In this document: piece by piece, positions 26,269-35,043 of the stretch
Layout: every line of letters begins with the position of its first letter
Position numbering within the stretch: the stretch's first letter is position 1
Source of the DNA: an uncultured Flavobacteriaceae bacterium
GTDB lineage: Bacteria; Bacteroidota; Bacteroidia; Flavobacteriales; Flavobacteriaceae
Reading direction: 5' to 3'
DNA: 51,489 nucleotides
NCBI GenBank assembly: GCA_905181825.1
Contig: CAJIZJ010000015.1
Coordinates: 1-51,489 of the forward strand
Position numbers and translations under genes: made by a program
The notes under the pieces: generated by a model
The model's input: only the letters and a program-made list of their open reading frames with translations
Told to the model about the DNA's origin: nothing
The model's database searches: none

Positions 26269-27423
26269 ATGTCCATTTCCGAACAAAATTTGAAAAACGC
26301 TACAAAGTTAAATAGTATTGAAGATGCTATAAATGACATCCGTTTAGGAAAAGTTGTTGTTGTAGTTGACGATGAAAACAGAGAAAATGAAGGCGACTTT
26401 ATTGCTGCGGCTGAAAAAGTAACGCCAGAAATGATTAATTTCATGGCCTTACATGGACGTGGACTTATATGCGCCCCATTAACTGAAACTCGTTGTGATG
26501 AGCTCGGTTTAAACATGATGGTTCAAAATAACACGGTATTACACAACACCCAATTTACAGTGTCAGTCGACTTGATTGGGAATGGGTGTACTACAGGAAT
26601 CTCCACTTCGGATCGTTCTAAAACCATTAAAGCTTTAGTGGAAGCAAATACAAAACTGCACGACTTAGGAAGACCAGGTCATATCTTTCCATTAAAAGCA
26701 AAAAACGGAGGTGTACTTAGACGTACAGGACATACGGAAGCTGCAGTCGATTTGGCACGGCTTGCAGGCTTACAGCCAGCAGGAATTTTAGTCGAAATTC
26801 TAAATGATGATGGATCGATGGCGCGATTGCCTGAACTAAGAAAAGTAGCTGAGAAGTTTGACTTGAAAATTATTTCTATTGAAGATCTTGTCGCCTACAG
26901 AATGGAGCACGACTCTCTAATACAAAAAAAGCAAGACTATCAAATCGAAACGCGCTTTGGAGATTTTAGGTTAAGAGCCTACCAACAAACCACTAATGAT
27001 GCTGTTCATATTGCACTTACCAAAGGAACTTGGAGCACAAATGAAACAGTGCCTACAAGAATTAACTCTACATTGGTTAATAATGATATTTTAGGAACGC
27101 TTACAAACAATGCCGATCATCAGTTGGATAAAATGTTTAAGCAAATTAATAAACATGGGAAAGGTGCTATCCTTTTCATTAACCAAAGTACTCAACCTGC
27201 AAACCTTCTAAAACGTTTGGACATTGTGAGAACAACCCAACAAAAAGGAACTGTCGTCAAAGCTCCAAACATTAAAATGGATACTAAAGATTTTGGAATT
27301 GGTGCACAGATTTTGCATGATTTAAATATTCACAAATTAGGACTTATATCCAACAGTGAACAAACAAAACGCGTAGGAATTATAGGATATGGACTCGAAA
27401 TTATTGAATATATTAAGTATTAA
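26269..27423 (+). CDS. ribB: 3,4-dihydroxy-2-butanone-4-phosphate synthase with degenerate GTP cyclohydrolase II domain
   Basis: 384 residues. The N-terminal half (~13-213) is intact Rib[21 protein letters not shown], and the [22 protein letters not shown] run. The C-terminal half has the RibA outline ([29 protein letters not shown]) but not one cysteine; the zinc motif (C...CDC) and the GRGIG arginine motif are gone. So it likely makes the 4-carbon riboflavin precursor only; a separate ribA should exist elsewhere. Its stop is 6 bp from convergent kdnA. Confidence 0.93.
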   Translation: MSISEQNLKNATKLNSIEDAINDIRLGKVVVVVDDENRENEGDFIAAAEKVTPEMINFMALHGRGLICAPLTETRCDELGLNMMVQNNTVLHNTQFTVSVDLIGNGCTTGISTSDRSKTIKALVEANTKLHDLGRPGHIFPLKAKNGGVLRRTGHTEAAVDLARLAGLQPAGILVEILNDDGSMARLPELRKVAEKFDLKIISIEDLVAYRMEHDSLIQKKQDYQIETRFGDFRLRAYQQTTNDAVHIALTKGTWSTNETVPTRINSTLVNNDILGTLTNNADHQLDKMFKQINKHGKGAILFINQSTQPANLLKRLDIVRTTQQKGTVVKAPNIKMDTKDFGIGAQILHDLNIHKLGLISNSEQTKRVGIIGYGLEIIEYIKY

Positions 27424-27429
27424 TAAATA

Positions 27430-28626
27430 CTAAGAAGTACTACTTTGAATAATTGAGGCCATTTTTTTGGCTCTTTGTATGACTTCCGATTCTGTCCATG
27501 ACAACTTTATCAAACACGATATGTTTCGGCCTATAAAATGATCGGACTTCTCAAACGTTTTATGTTTTAAATAAGACAACCCATCTATCAATTCTTTACT
27601 AAGCGGAACTAATGATTTTTGATTAATTAAATGCTCCCACTTTCGGATGTAATGCCAATTGTTATCATAATAATGGAAACAAACATCAATACCATTGGAT
27701 TTGAAAGCGCTACTAACCTTACGGGCTGTTTCTAGATCCTCTAAGAAAAAATTTAAAAATGCATAACTTTCTTCACCTCCTTCAGGAACGGATCTAAACG
27801 TTACGCCAGCTAATTTTTCTAACTCATTTCTAATAATTGTATAATGCTTTTTTTGGATGGCTATAAAATCATCTAAGCGACGAAATTGAGCCAAACCAAC
27901 AGCTGCATTTAGTTCAGAAATACGGAAGTTGTACCCTATAAATGGATGGGTTTCAGCGCCCCTATCAGAACCATGGTGGTCATGTCCGTGATCGCTATAG
28001 TGATCGGCATTTGTGTAATAATCGTTATTATTAGTAATCATAACACCACCTTCCCCACAAGTCACTGTTTTTACAAAGTCAAATGAAAAACAACCTAGGT
28101 CACCAATTGTACCTAAGGCTTGACCTTTATAGGTCCCACCAATTGCTTGGCAAGCATCTTCAATAAGAATTAAATTATGTGTGTTACAAATAGATTTTAA
28201 AGCCTCTAAATTCGCCATACTTCCACACATATGCACAGGCATAATCGCTTTGGTTTTTGGGGTTATAGCAGCTTTTACTGCCTCGATGTCTAAAGTCAAA
28301 GTATCATCAATATCAACTACCACAGGGGTGGCGCCTAACATAATAATGGCTTCAAAACTAGCCACAAAAGTAAAACAAGGCATAATCACTTCATCACCAG
28401 CTCCTATTCCTGCTGAAGCAAGTGCGAGACTCACAGCCGCAGTACCGCTAGAAAGGAGTTGAGCATGCTGAACCTCAAATTGAGATTCAATTTCTGCTTC
28501 TAATTCCTTGGCTTTCCAGTGCCCTTGACGCATACCATCAAATCCGTAACGCATTAAAACACCACTGTTCAATACATCTTGTACTTCTTTTTTCTCTGCG
28601 TCTCCAAACAACTCAAATCCTGGCAT
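27430..28626 (-). CDS. kdnA: 8-amino-Kdo transaminase (KdnA), DegT/DnrJ/StrS aminotransferase
   Basis: 398-residue fold-type I PLP aminotransferase. Internal aldimine lysine K186 in FSFDFVKTVTCGEGG, SSGTAA at 59-64, EDACQAIGG at 156-164. The start MPGFELFG, then VLMRYGFDGMRQGHWKA and DNNWHYIRKWEHL, match what I remember of Shewanella KdnA, which transaminates 8-oxo-Kdo (product of KdnB) to Kdo8N. kdnB sits 16 kb away in the kdsB operon rather than adjacent as in Shewanella. It begins 5 bp after the nitroreductase stop on the same strand. Confidence 0.85.
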   Translation of the reverse strand: MPGFELFGDAEKKEVQDVLNSGVLMRYGFDGMRQGHWKAKELEAEIESQFEVQHAQLLSSGTAAVSLALASAGIGAGDEVIMPCFTFVASFEAIIMLGATPVVVDIDDTLTLDIEAVKAAITPKTKAIMPVHMCGSMANLEALKSICNTHNLILIEDACQAIGGTYKGQALGTIGDLGCFSFDFVKTVTCGEGGVMITNNNDYYTNADHYSDHGHDHHGSDRGAETHPFIGYNFRISELNAAVGLAQFRRLDDFIAIQKKHYTIIRNELEKLAGVTFRSVPEGGEESYAFLNFFLEDLETARKVSSAFKSNGIDVCFHYYDNNWHYIRKWEHLINQKSLVPLSKELIDGLSYLKHKTFEKSDHFIGRNISCLIKLSWTESEVIQRAKKMASIIQSSTS

Positions 28627-28631
28627 AGGCT

Positions 28632-29264
28632 TTATTTAATTTCTATAATTGAATCTTTAAGATCTTTTCTTACTTTTTTCATATCCGCAAACATATCATC
28701 TTCTGCTCGGTACCCAATAGGCATGACAAGCGCCGAACGCAATCCTTGCTCCTTAAGCTTAAAATACGCATCATAGCCAACGGGGTCAAAACCTTCCATT
28801 GGACAGGCATCAATTTCTTGAGTTGCGCAAACAGTAAGCATATTTCCTAACGCTAAATAAGCTTGTTTGGCTCCCCAGTTATATATTTCATCTGTTGACT
28901 TTGATCCAAAACTAGAAATAATACTGTCACGAAACGAACTTAAAACAGCGTCTGGTGTGTTACGTGTCGATTTAATGTTTTCAAAATAGCTGCGGATGTA
29001 AGCTTCATCAATATTAGTGTCTACGCAAAACACACATAAGTGAGAAGCTTGACCCACTTGTTGTTGGTTGCTTGAAAGTGGAACTAACTCTTGAAGAATA
29101 GATTTATTACTCACTAAAAGCAATTTTACAGGCTGTAATCCGTAAGAACTCGCTGTTAGATTGAAGCTTTCCTTTATGACTTCTATAATATCATTGGGTA
29201 TAACTCTTGATGAATCAAACTTTTTGGCAGCATAGCGCCATTGTAGTGCCTTAACAATGTTCAT
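28632..29264 (-). CDS. Nitroreductase-family NAD(P)H-dependent oxidoreductase
   Basis: 210-residue FMN-dependent oxidoreductase. Family features: ALQWRYAAKKFDSS at residues 6-19, SSYGLQPVKLLLVSNK, NWGAKQAYLALGNMLTVCA and CPMEGFDPVGYD, MPIGYRAEDD near the C-terminus. Resembles the NfsB/dihydropteridine reductase-like group; physiological substrate unknown. First gene of a nitroreductase-kdnA unit with a good promoter (29278-29307). Confidence 0.88.
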   Translation of the reverse strand: MNIVKALQWRYAAKKFDSSRVIPNDIIEVIKESFNLTASSYGLQPVKLLLVSNKSILQELVPLSSNQQQVGQASHLCVFCVDTNIDEAYIRSYFENIKSTRNTPDAVLSSFRDSIISSFGSKSTDEIYNWGAKQAYLALGNMLTVCATQEIDACPMEGFDPVGYDAYFKLKEQGLRSALVMPIGYRAEDDMFADMKKVRKDLKDSIIEIK

Positions 29265-29277
29265 TTATATTTTTTTT

Positions 29278-29307
29278 CAAAAATATAAAATAATAGAGAG
29301 CTTTCAA
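29278..29307 (-). promoter_or_regulatory. Promoter of nitroreductase-kdnA unit (TTG-N19-TATTTTTG)
   Basis: On the minus strand: TTG at 29307-29305, 19-bp spacer, TATTTTTG at 29285-29278, 13 bp before the ATG at 29264. Good match to both consensus elements. Confidence 0.65.
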
Positions 29308-29351
29308 TTGCAAATTTCACTAATTAAAATATAAAATACTTGAATATTAAA

Positions 29352-31121
29352 TTAAATCTTAGCCTGGTAGGTAAATAAATCAAAGTACCTCCCCTGTTTA
29401 GTTATTAATTCATCATGGTTTCCACGCTCGGCAATACGGCCATTTTCAATCACTAAAATCTGATCTGCTTTTCGAATTGTACTCAAACGGTGTGCGATTA
29501 CTATGGTGGTTCTATTTTTTGTTAACTCAGCTAAACTTTTTTGAATTAAAGCTTCGCTTTCTGTATCTAAATTTGAAGTCGCTTCATCTAAAATAATAAT
29601 TTTGGGATCGGCTAAAATTGCCCTAGCAATGGCAATACGCTGCCTTTGCCCACCTGATAGCTTCACGCCTCTTTCTCCTATCAATGTTTCTAAGCCATCA
29701 TCAAAACGATCTGTAAATTCATTTACATAAGCTGCATTTACGGCCGCTTGTACTTGGGCTTCTGTAGCTTTGGGTCTTGGGAACATTATATTTTCTCTTA
29801 TGCTGCCTTCAAATAAAAACTCATCTTGCAAAACCACGCCTAAATGCTTTCTAAAGCTCTGTAATTTAACTTTCGAGACATCTTCACCGTCTATGGTAAT
29901 GATTCCAGATTGAGGGTTTAAAAAGGTCGCTGATAAGCCAGCAATGGTCGATTTTCCGGAGCCCGAGCTGCCTACCAATGCAATTACAGATCCAGAGGGG
30001 GCTTTAAAATCTATATTATGGAGGACTTCTTTGTTTTCTTCATAGGCAAATGATACGTCACTAAATATAAGATCCCCTTTAAAATTTTTCAGTTCAATGG
30101 TGCGGTTTGTATCGTCTTCTTCAGCTTCCATGCTCATTAACTCTTCCGTGCGGTCTAATCCTGCCAAAGCTTCAGTTAGTTGACTCCCTATATTGCTCAT
30201 CTGAACGATCGGAGCCACCATAAACGCCAATAAAAATGTGAATTGCAAAAAATCTCCAGGCGTAATTTCACCTTGAATCATATAGTGCCCTCCAATACCC
30301 ATAATTCCTGTGGTTGCTAAACCAATTAAAAAAGTGGAAGAACTCGTCATTATAGCTGTGGCGGTTAAACTCTTTTTAACATTTTGAAAAATAGCATCAA
30401 CTCCTTTAGCAAAAATCTCACTTTCCTGAGCCTCCGCATTAAAGGCTTTAATCACACGAACCCCGGATAGAGTTTCTGTTAATCGTCCTTTTACATCGGC
30501 ATTAATTTTTCCTCTAGCCCTGAAAATAGGACGTATATATTTGAATGCTTTAAGAGCAATCACCGCAAAAACAGACAATGGAATAAACGTAAACAGTGTC
30601 ATCCACACATTCATTTTTAATAAAATAATTAAGGTTAAAATGGCTGTGAAAGAGCCACCCACTAATTGAACTAAGCCAGTGCCAATAAGGTTTCTCACTC
30701 CTTCTACATCACTCATTATTCTAGACACTAAAGCGCCCGATTTGGTGTTATCAAAAAAACTAATTGGTAATGACAATACTTTCTTTTGGACTTGAGCTCG
30801 TAATTCACTAATTAAATACTGCGCTTGAATACTTAACACTTTTGTAAGTAAAAAAGAAGTGACTGCTTGAACAACAATAGAACCAATAACTATAAAAATT
30901 AAAGAATACAACAGGCTGTAATCATTATTAGGAACCACGTCATCCAACAACACCTTACTTTGCAATGGCAAAACAAACCCAGATAGGCTTCGAATGACAA
31001 TAAGTAAGAGGCCTAAAAACACCAAGTTTCGTCGGGGCCAAATAATTGTTTTAAAGGCTTGTTTTAAAGTTACTTTTGGTTTTCTCTGATCTTTTATTTT
31101 TGGTGGTTTTAGGTGCTGCAT
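29352..31121 (-). CDS. MsbA-like ABC exporter (fused permease and ATPase)
   Basis: 589 residues, one complete half-transporter. Six hydrophobic helices in ~30-325; nucleotide-binding domain with Walker A GSSGSGKS (384-391), signature LSGGQ (488-492), Walker B IIILDE (508-513) and D-loop TSNLD. This type B exporter family includes MsbA (lipid A flipping) and multidrug exporters; the sequence alone does not separate them. A TATATTTG box sits at 31141-31148. An envelope lipid role would fit the LPS genes elsewhere in the window but is inference. Confidence 0.9.
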   Translation of the reverse strand: MQHLKPPKIKDQRKPKVTLKQAFKTIIWPRRNLVFLGLLLIVIRSLSGFVLPLQSKVLLDDVVPNNDYSLLYSLIFIVIGSIVVQAVTSFLLTKVLSIQAQYLISELRAQVQKKVLSLPISFFDNTKSGALVSRIMSDVEGVRNLIGTGLVQLVGGSFTAILTLIILLKMNVWMTLFTFIPLSVFAVIALKAFKYIRPIFRARGKINADVKGRLTETLSGVRVIKAFNAEAQESEIFAKGVDAIFQNVKKSLTATAIMTSSSTFLIGLATTGIMGIGGHYMIQGEITPGDFLQFTFLLAFMVAPIVQMSNIGSQLTEALAGLDRTEELMSMEAEEDDTNRTIELKNFKGDLIFSDVSFAYEENKEVLHNIDFKAPSGSVIALVGSSGSGKSTIAGLSATFLNPQSGIITIDGEDVSKVKLQSFRKHLGVVLQDEFLFEGSIRENIMFPRPKATEAQVQAAVNAAYVNEFTDRFDDGLETLIGERGVKLSGGQRQRIAIARAILADPKIIILDEATSNLDTESEALIQKSLAELTKNRTTIVIAHRLSTIRKADQILVIENGRIAERGNHDELITKQGRYFDLFTYQAKI

Positions 31122-31140
31122 GGAAGTAATATATGTGGTG

Positions 31141-31148
31141 CAAATATA
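31141..31148 (-). promoter_or_regulatory. Possible ABC exporter -7 box (TATATTTG)
   Basis: TATATTTG on the minus strand, 19 bp before the ATG at 31121; no TTG partner at the standard distance. Confidence 0.4.
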
Positions 31149-31306
31149 GGCTGAAAAAAAAGACTGCTGGTTTTAAAAATTAATCTTTTGTTAATTTAAA
31201 TTTGAATGAATCCCTGAATGTGTAAGAGCACTTTTAAACAACTTCTCCATTTAAGTGCATCTCTACATATTAAATTGAATTTATTAGAAAAAGTCCATGA
31301 AAACAA

Positions 31307-31334
31307 AAAACCCATAACAAATGTTATGGGTTTT
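31307..31334 (-). terminator. Terminator of tRNA-Ser
   Basis: Stem AAAACCCATAAC (31307-31318), loop AAAT, matching arm 31323-31334. On the minus strand the arm is followed by a T-rich run, 7 bp after the tRNA 3' end. Confidence 0.8.
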
Positions 31335-31340
31335 CTTGTG

Positions 31341-31425
31341 CGGAGAGCAAGGGATTCGAACCCCTGGAGGTGTGACCCTCAACAGTTTTCAAGACTGCCG
31401 CATTCGACCACTCTGCCAGCTCTCC
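31341..31425 (-). tRNA. tRNA-Ser (UGA anticodon)
   Basis: Minus-strand cloverleaf: acceptor GGAGAGC/GCTCTCC, discriminator G, D-arm from GCAGAGTGG, anticodon loop CTTGAAA with TGA (plus-strand 31389-31391), long class-II variable arm GAGGGTCACACCTC, T-arm AGGGGTTCGAATCCCTT. The long variable arm and TGA together give serine. CCA is not encoded. Confidence 0.95.
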
Positions 31426-31434
31426 ATTGCGGTG

Positions 31435-31463
31435 CAAATATAATAGGTTTTTGGGTCTTTCAA
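31435..31463 (-). promoter_or_regulatory. tRNA-Ser promoter (TTG-N18-TATATTTG)
   Basis: On the minus strand: TTG at 31463-31461, 18-bp spacer, TATATTTG at 31442-31435, 9 bp before the mature 5' end at 31425. Among the clearest promoters in the window. Confidence 0.7.
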
Positions 31464-31519
31464 ATACTTTTATTAATTATTTTAAAAAAAATAAAAGCAG
31501 CATTAAAATGGATCCTTAT

Positions 31520-31527
31520 TATATTTG
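31520..31527 (+). promoter_or_regulatory. Likely xerD -7 box (TATATTTG)
   Basis: TATATTTG 31 bp before the ATG at 31559; divergent from the tRNA promoter. No TTG at the standard distance. Confidence 0.45.
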
Positions 31528-31558
31528 TAACTTGACTTTTTAAGAAAACCCAACGAGA

Positions 31559-32455
31559 ATGAAATGGCAAGAAGCTCTAAATGATTTTTCTTTATATTTA
31601 AAAATTGAGCGCGGTATGTCCAAACATACTGTCCAAAACTATACCCTTGATGTACAGAAGCTTATAGCGTACTTAGAGAGTCGCGAGATGACCTTGGGTC
31701 CGCTTCAAATAACCAGCACACAAATTCAAGAATTTATTTATGAAATAGCTAAAGAGATTAATCCAAGAACCCAATCAAGATTGATTTCGGGTTTACGTAG
31801 TTTTTTTGATTATTTAATTTTTGAGAATTATCTAAATTCAAACCCCTTAGAACGCATAGAAGCCCCTAAAATAGGAAGGAAATTACCGGACACGCTTTCC
31901 GTTAATGAAATTGACCTTATTGTGAGTGTTATTGATCTTAGTGAATCTAATGGCGAACGTAACCGCGCTATTATCGAAACCTTATACAGTTGTGGGCTTA
32001 GAGTTAGTGAATTAACAAACCTGAAGATTTCTGATTTGTTTTTTGAGGAAGGTTTTATAAAAGTCACTGGAAAAGGAGACAAACAACGTTTTATTCCCAT
32101 TAGTCCTTTGACCCAGAAATATATAAACCTTTACAAAGACCAAGTTCGAGTTGCAATGAAAATTGAAGCCGCTTTTAATGACACCTTGTTTCTAAACCGT
32201 CGAGGAAAACAACTCACAAGAGCCATGATTTTTACAATCGTAAAAACCTTGGGAGAAAAAGCAGAGATCCAAAAAAATATTTCGCCTCACACTTTTAGAC
32301 ATTCATTTGCTACGCACCTACTTGAAAATGGAGCCGATCTAAGAGCCATTCAAATGATGTTAGGTCATGAAAGCATTACTACTACAGAAATTTACATGCA
32401 TGTCGATACTAGCCATCTCAAGGAAGTTATCAATAAATTTCATCCTAGAAACTAA
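31559..32455 (+). CDS. xerD: Site-specific tyrosine recombinase XerD/XerC family
   Basis: 298 residues. N-terminal SAM-like DNA-binding domain (1-~95); catalytic domain with the Arg of CGLRVSELTNLK, the Lys of VTGKGDKQR, HTFRHSFATHLLENGADLR (H-x2-R), the second His of MLGHESITTTEIY and the nucleophilic Tyr in TTEIYMHV. It resolves chromosome dimers at dif together with FtsK, whose gene is 8 kb upstream. Bacteroidota often use one such Xer copy, and I see no second copy in this window. Ends at a terminator shared with rny. Confidence 0.93.
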   Translation: MKWQEALNDFSLYLKIERGMSKHTVQNYTLDVQKLIAYLESREMTLGPLQITSTQIQEFIYEIAKEINPRTQSRLISGLRSFFDYLIFENYLNSNPLERIEAPKIGRKLPDTLSVNEIDLIVSVIDLSESNGERNRAIIETLYSCGLRVSELTNLKISDLFFEEGFIKVTGKGDKQRFIPISPLTQKYINLYKDQVRVAMKIEAAFNDTLFLNRRGKQLTRAMIFTIVKTLGEKAEIQKNISPHTFRHSFATHLLENGADLRAIQMMLGHESITTTEIYMHVDTSHLKEVINKFHPRN

Positions 32456-32481
32456 AAAAGCAGCCCAAAGGCTGCTTTTTT
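32454..32481. terminator. Bidirectional terminator between xerD and rny
   Basis: Strong stem AAAAAAGCAGCC / GGCTGCTTTTTT (32454-32465 and 32470-32481) with a 4-nt CAAA loop. Overlaps the xerD stop and serves both converging genes. Confidence 0.9.
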
Positions 32482-32498
32482 CATAATACTGTAAGGTC

Positions 32499-34076
32499 TT
32501 ATTTAGCGATGTTAACGGCGCGTGTTTCACGAATTACAGTCACTTTTACCTGTCCAGGATAAGTCATATCAGTTTGAATTTTCTGAGAAATTTCAAAAGA
32601 TAAACTTCCCGCTTTATCATCAGTTACTTTTTCACTTTCAACAATGACACGTAGTTCACGACCTGCTTGAATCGCATAGGCTTTTTGAACACCTCCAAAA
32701 CCTAGGGCGATATCTTCTAAATCTTTTAATCGTTGAATATAAGAATCTAAAACCTGTCGTCTTGCGCCTGGGCGTGCTCCTGAAATAGCATCACATACTT
32801 GAACAATTGGCGACATTAGTGACTTCATTTCAATTTCGTCGTGGTGAGCTCCAATCGCATTACATACTTCTGCATTTTCTCCATATTTCTCAGCCCATTG
32901 CATTCCTAAAATAGCATGAGGTGTTTCCATATCCGCTTCTGCATCGGGTACTTTTCCTATATCATGAAGAAGACCTGCCCGCTTAGCTAACTTAGGGTTG
33001 ATTCCTAATTCTGCAGCCATAACTCCACAAAGTTTGGCAACTTCTCTAGAGTGTTGTAATAAATTTTGACCATAAGAAGAACGGTACTTCATACGCCCTA
33101 CAGTTTTGATTAGTTCAGGATGTAACCCATGAATCCCTAAATCAATCACGGTTCGTTTACCAACTTCAATAATCTCTTGTTCAATTTGTTTTTGAGTTTT
33201 CTTAACAATTTCTTCAATACGCGCAGGATGAATACGCCCATCAGTCACTAATTTATGTAACGATAAACGCGCCACTTCTCTACGAACCGAATCAAAACAA
33301 GACAATATAATGGCCTCTGGCGTGTCATCAACAATAATCTCAACCCCTGTAGCGGCTTCAATGGCTCTAATATTTCGTCCTTCACGACCAATAATTCGTC
33401 CCTTAACATCGTCAGATTCTATATTAAAAACAGAAACACAGTTGTCCACTGCTTCTTCTGTTCCAATACGTTGAATTGTATTTATAATTATTTTTTTAGC
33501 ATCTTGTTCAGCTGTTAATTTTGCCTCTTCCATCGTGTCTTGAATATACACCATAGCATCATCCTTTGCTTCAGATTTCAATGACTCTACCAGTTGATGC
33601 TTCGCATCATCAGCAGATAAGCCAGAGATCACTTCAAGTTGTTGGATTTGGCTTTTATGGGCCTTTTCAACTTCTTCTTTCCGCTTATTTAATAAGTCTG
33701 AACGGTGGTCGTAATCTTTGATTTTTGACTCAAAATCAGTAGATAGTTTTTTGTTTTTTGAAAGTTCAGATGAAATTTGCGATTCTTTATCTCGAGTACG
33801 CTTTTCTGCTTCGACTATTTTCTTTTCTCTAGATTGAATAACTTGCTCGTGTTCGGTCTTAAGCTCTAAGAACCGTTCTTTAGCTTGAAATATTTTATCT
33901 TTTTTTGTAGCCTCTGCTTCTGATCTAGCTTTTGAAATGATTGAATTGGCATCTCTTTTCGCATTTTTAGTGACTTGAGACGCGTTATTTTTTTCGCGCA
34001 CCTTAGAGACTACTAATCCTAAGACAAGTCCTAAAACAGCAGCAACGGCGGCGATGAGTATAATGTTAGTTTCCAT
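32499..34076 (-). CDS. rny: Ribonuclease Y
   Basis: 525-residue membrane-anchored endoribonuclease that starts mRNA decay. N-terminal TM helix (~4-24), long coiled coil (~30-190), KH domain ([15 protein letters not shown] near 230-244), HD domain with the HD pair in LLHDIGK near 365-372 and the ETPHAILG segment. In this layout it sits downstream of zapA and a 6S-like RNA on the same strand. No promoter box of its own was found in the 200 bp upstream, so it may be read from the zapA promoter past the RNA, or from an atypical one. Confidence 0.96.
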   Translation of the reverse strand: METNIILIAAVAAVLGLVLGLVVSKVREKNNASQVTKNAKRDANSIISKARSEAEATKKDKIFQAKERFLELKTEHEQVIQSREKKIVEAEKRTRDKESQISSELSKNKKLSTDFESKIKDYDHRSDLLNKRKEEVEKAHKSQIQQLEVISGLSADDAKHQLVESLKSEAKDDAMVYIQDTMEEAKLTAEQDAKKIIINTIQRIGTEEAVDNCVSVFNIESDDVKGRIIGREGRNIRAIEAATGVEIIVDDTPEAIILSCFDSVRREVARLSLHKLVTDGRIHPARIEEIVKKTQKQIEQEIIEVGKRTVIDLGIHGLHPELIKTVGRMKYRSSYGQNLLQHSREVAKLCGVMAAELGINPKLAKRAGLLHDIGKVPDAEADMETPHAILGMQWAEKYGENAEVCNAIGAHHDEIEMKSLMSPIVQVCDAISGARPGARRQVLDSYIQRLKDLEDIALGFGGVQKAYAIQAGRELRVIVESEKVTDDKAGSLSFEISQKIQTDMTYPGQVKVTVIRETRAVNIAK

Positions 34077-34101
34077 ATGTAATTATTAAATTAAAAAAAA
34101 A

Positions 34102-34262
34102 GCCTACATTAATCTGGTTTTTGTATAAACTCCATAAATACAAGATTTAGAGTTGAAAAGCTGATCAAGGATCTGTAACAAGACAGCATGCTTTTACAAC
34201 TTAAACGCACTCCTTTTTAAAGAATTTCCGTTGAGTTTATCAAAAAAGTGATCAATATAGGC
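34102..34262 (-). ncRNA. ssrS: 6S-like RNA between zapA and rny
   Basis: Minus strand, 5' end near 34262, 3' end near 34102 then a nine-T run. Arms GCCUAUAUUGAU (5') and AUUAAUGUAGGC (3') form 12 pairs with two G-U wobbles. After a 3x3 internal loop come UUUUUG/CAAAAA and UAAACUC/GAGUUUA; then a large central bubble (5' side ~31 nt) and an apical rod (plus-strand 34151-34161 with 34190-34201) capped by CUGU/ACAG. Closing stem, central bubble and apical stem match 6S RNA, which mimics open promoters to bind RNA polymerase. The zapA link is the same as in proteobacteria. The symbol follows proteobacterial usage. Confidence 0.78.
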
Positions 34263-34278
34263 AGTAAGCTTATTTTAT

Positions 34279-34581
34279 TTAAAGAACGTTGATGTTTAAA
34301 TGTGAATCTAGTAATTTGTCAACTGCTATTAGACGAGATTCTAAATCTTCATTTAAACTAGTATTATTTATTGTTTTTTGTTCATTTTGAGTTGCAAATT
34401 GCAAAGCACACATGGCTAGTACATCTTGCTTATCTTGAACGGAGTAACTTTTCTCAAATTGTTTAATAGTTGAATCAATTTTTTGCGCGGCCAAACGAAG
34501 CCCTTCTTCTTGATCAGGAGTGATAGTCAATGGATATACTCTATTGGCTATGGATAATTTTATTTTTAACCGTTCACTCAT
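34279..34581 (-). CDS. zapA: Cell division protein ZapA
   Basis: 100-residue FtsZ-ring accessory protein that bundles FtsZ filaments. KIKLSIANRVYPLTI near the start, DQEEGLRLAAQKIDSTIKQFE in the middle and a C-terminal coiled-coil helix fit the family; length is typical. Lies 11 bp after a small coiled-coil gene (34593-34883) on the same strand and 16 bp ahead of the 6S-like RNA; the three are probably on one transcript from the promoter at 34907-34937. Confidence 0.88.
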   Translation of the reverse strand: MSERLKIKLSIANRVYPLTITPDQEEGLRLAAQKIDSTIKQFEKSYSVQDKQDVLAMCALQFATQNEQKTINNTSLNEDLESRLIAVDKLLDSHLNINVL

Positions 34582-34592
34582 CTACTTTTGTT

Positions 34593-34883
34593 CTAATCAG
34601 ATAATTTAGATATACAATCGTCAATCTCTTTGATTAAAGTATTTATTTTAAGTTTAGTCTCTCTTTTACTTTCTTGACTGCCAAGGATTGAATTTGCAAA
34701 TTTGAGTGTGTCGTAATCACTCTCTTTTTCTTGTAGTGTATGCAATAGCTTAGAATTTGTAGCATTTGCATCAAGTAATTCCTGTTTTAAAGTTGTGTTG
34801 TCATTTTTTAACTCAGCTAGTTCGTACAAAACTTTCTGTACTTTTTCTTCTAAAGAATTAACAATTAGCTCTATTTTACTCAT
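34593..34883 (-). CDS. Small coiled-coil protein upstream of zapA (ZapB-like)
   Basis: 96 residues, almost entirely predicted coiled coil: VNSLEEKVQKVLYELAEL and later LLHTLQEKESDYDTL show heptad spacing of Leu/Val, with no other motif. In size, composition and position (just before zapA) it resembles ZapB, the ZapA partner in proteobacteria, but residue similarity cannot be claimed. First gene of the zapA unit. Confidence 0.72.
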   Translation of the reverse strand: MSKIELIVNSLEEKVQKVLYELAELKNDNTTLKQELLDANATNSKLLHTLQEKESDYDTLKFANSILGSQESKRETKLKINTLIKEIDDCISKLSD

Positions 34884-34906
34884 TTACATTTTCAATACCT
34901 ATTTCA

Positions 34907-34937
34907 CAAATTTAACATTCCAAAATTAATAACGCAA
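34907..34937 (-). promoter_or_regulatory. Promoter of coiled-coil/zapA/6S unit (TTG-N20-TAAATTTG)
   Basis: On the minus strand: TTG at 34937-34935, 20-bp spacer, TAAATTTG at 34914-34907, 23 bp before the ATG at 34883. Both elements match well. Confidence 0.68.
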
Positions 34938-35043
34938 TTGTTTTAGCTTAAATTTATTTTTATTTGCATGTCGTTATAGACATGCGCCTATTTATTTTTC
35001 TATTTAGCTTCAATTTTATAAATTAGCAACTCTATCTCTTTTT

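Noticed and set aside
31218-31535. 105-codon open frame on the plus strand
   Set aside because: It runs across the tRNA-Ser gene on the opposite strand and reads the antisense of the tRNA; the RRARDSNPW stretch is a classic tRNA artefact.
31559-32455. Integrase of a mobile element
   Set aside because: Sequence and neighbours (tRNA, rny, ftsK within 10 kb) fit a housekeeping XerD; no attachment-site duplication, excisionase or cargo genes.
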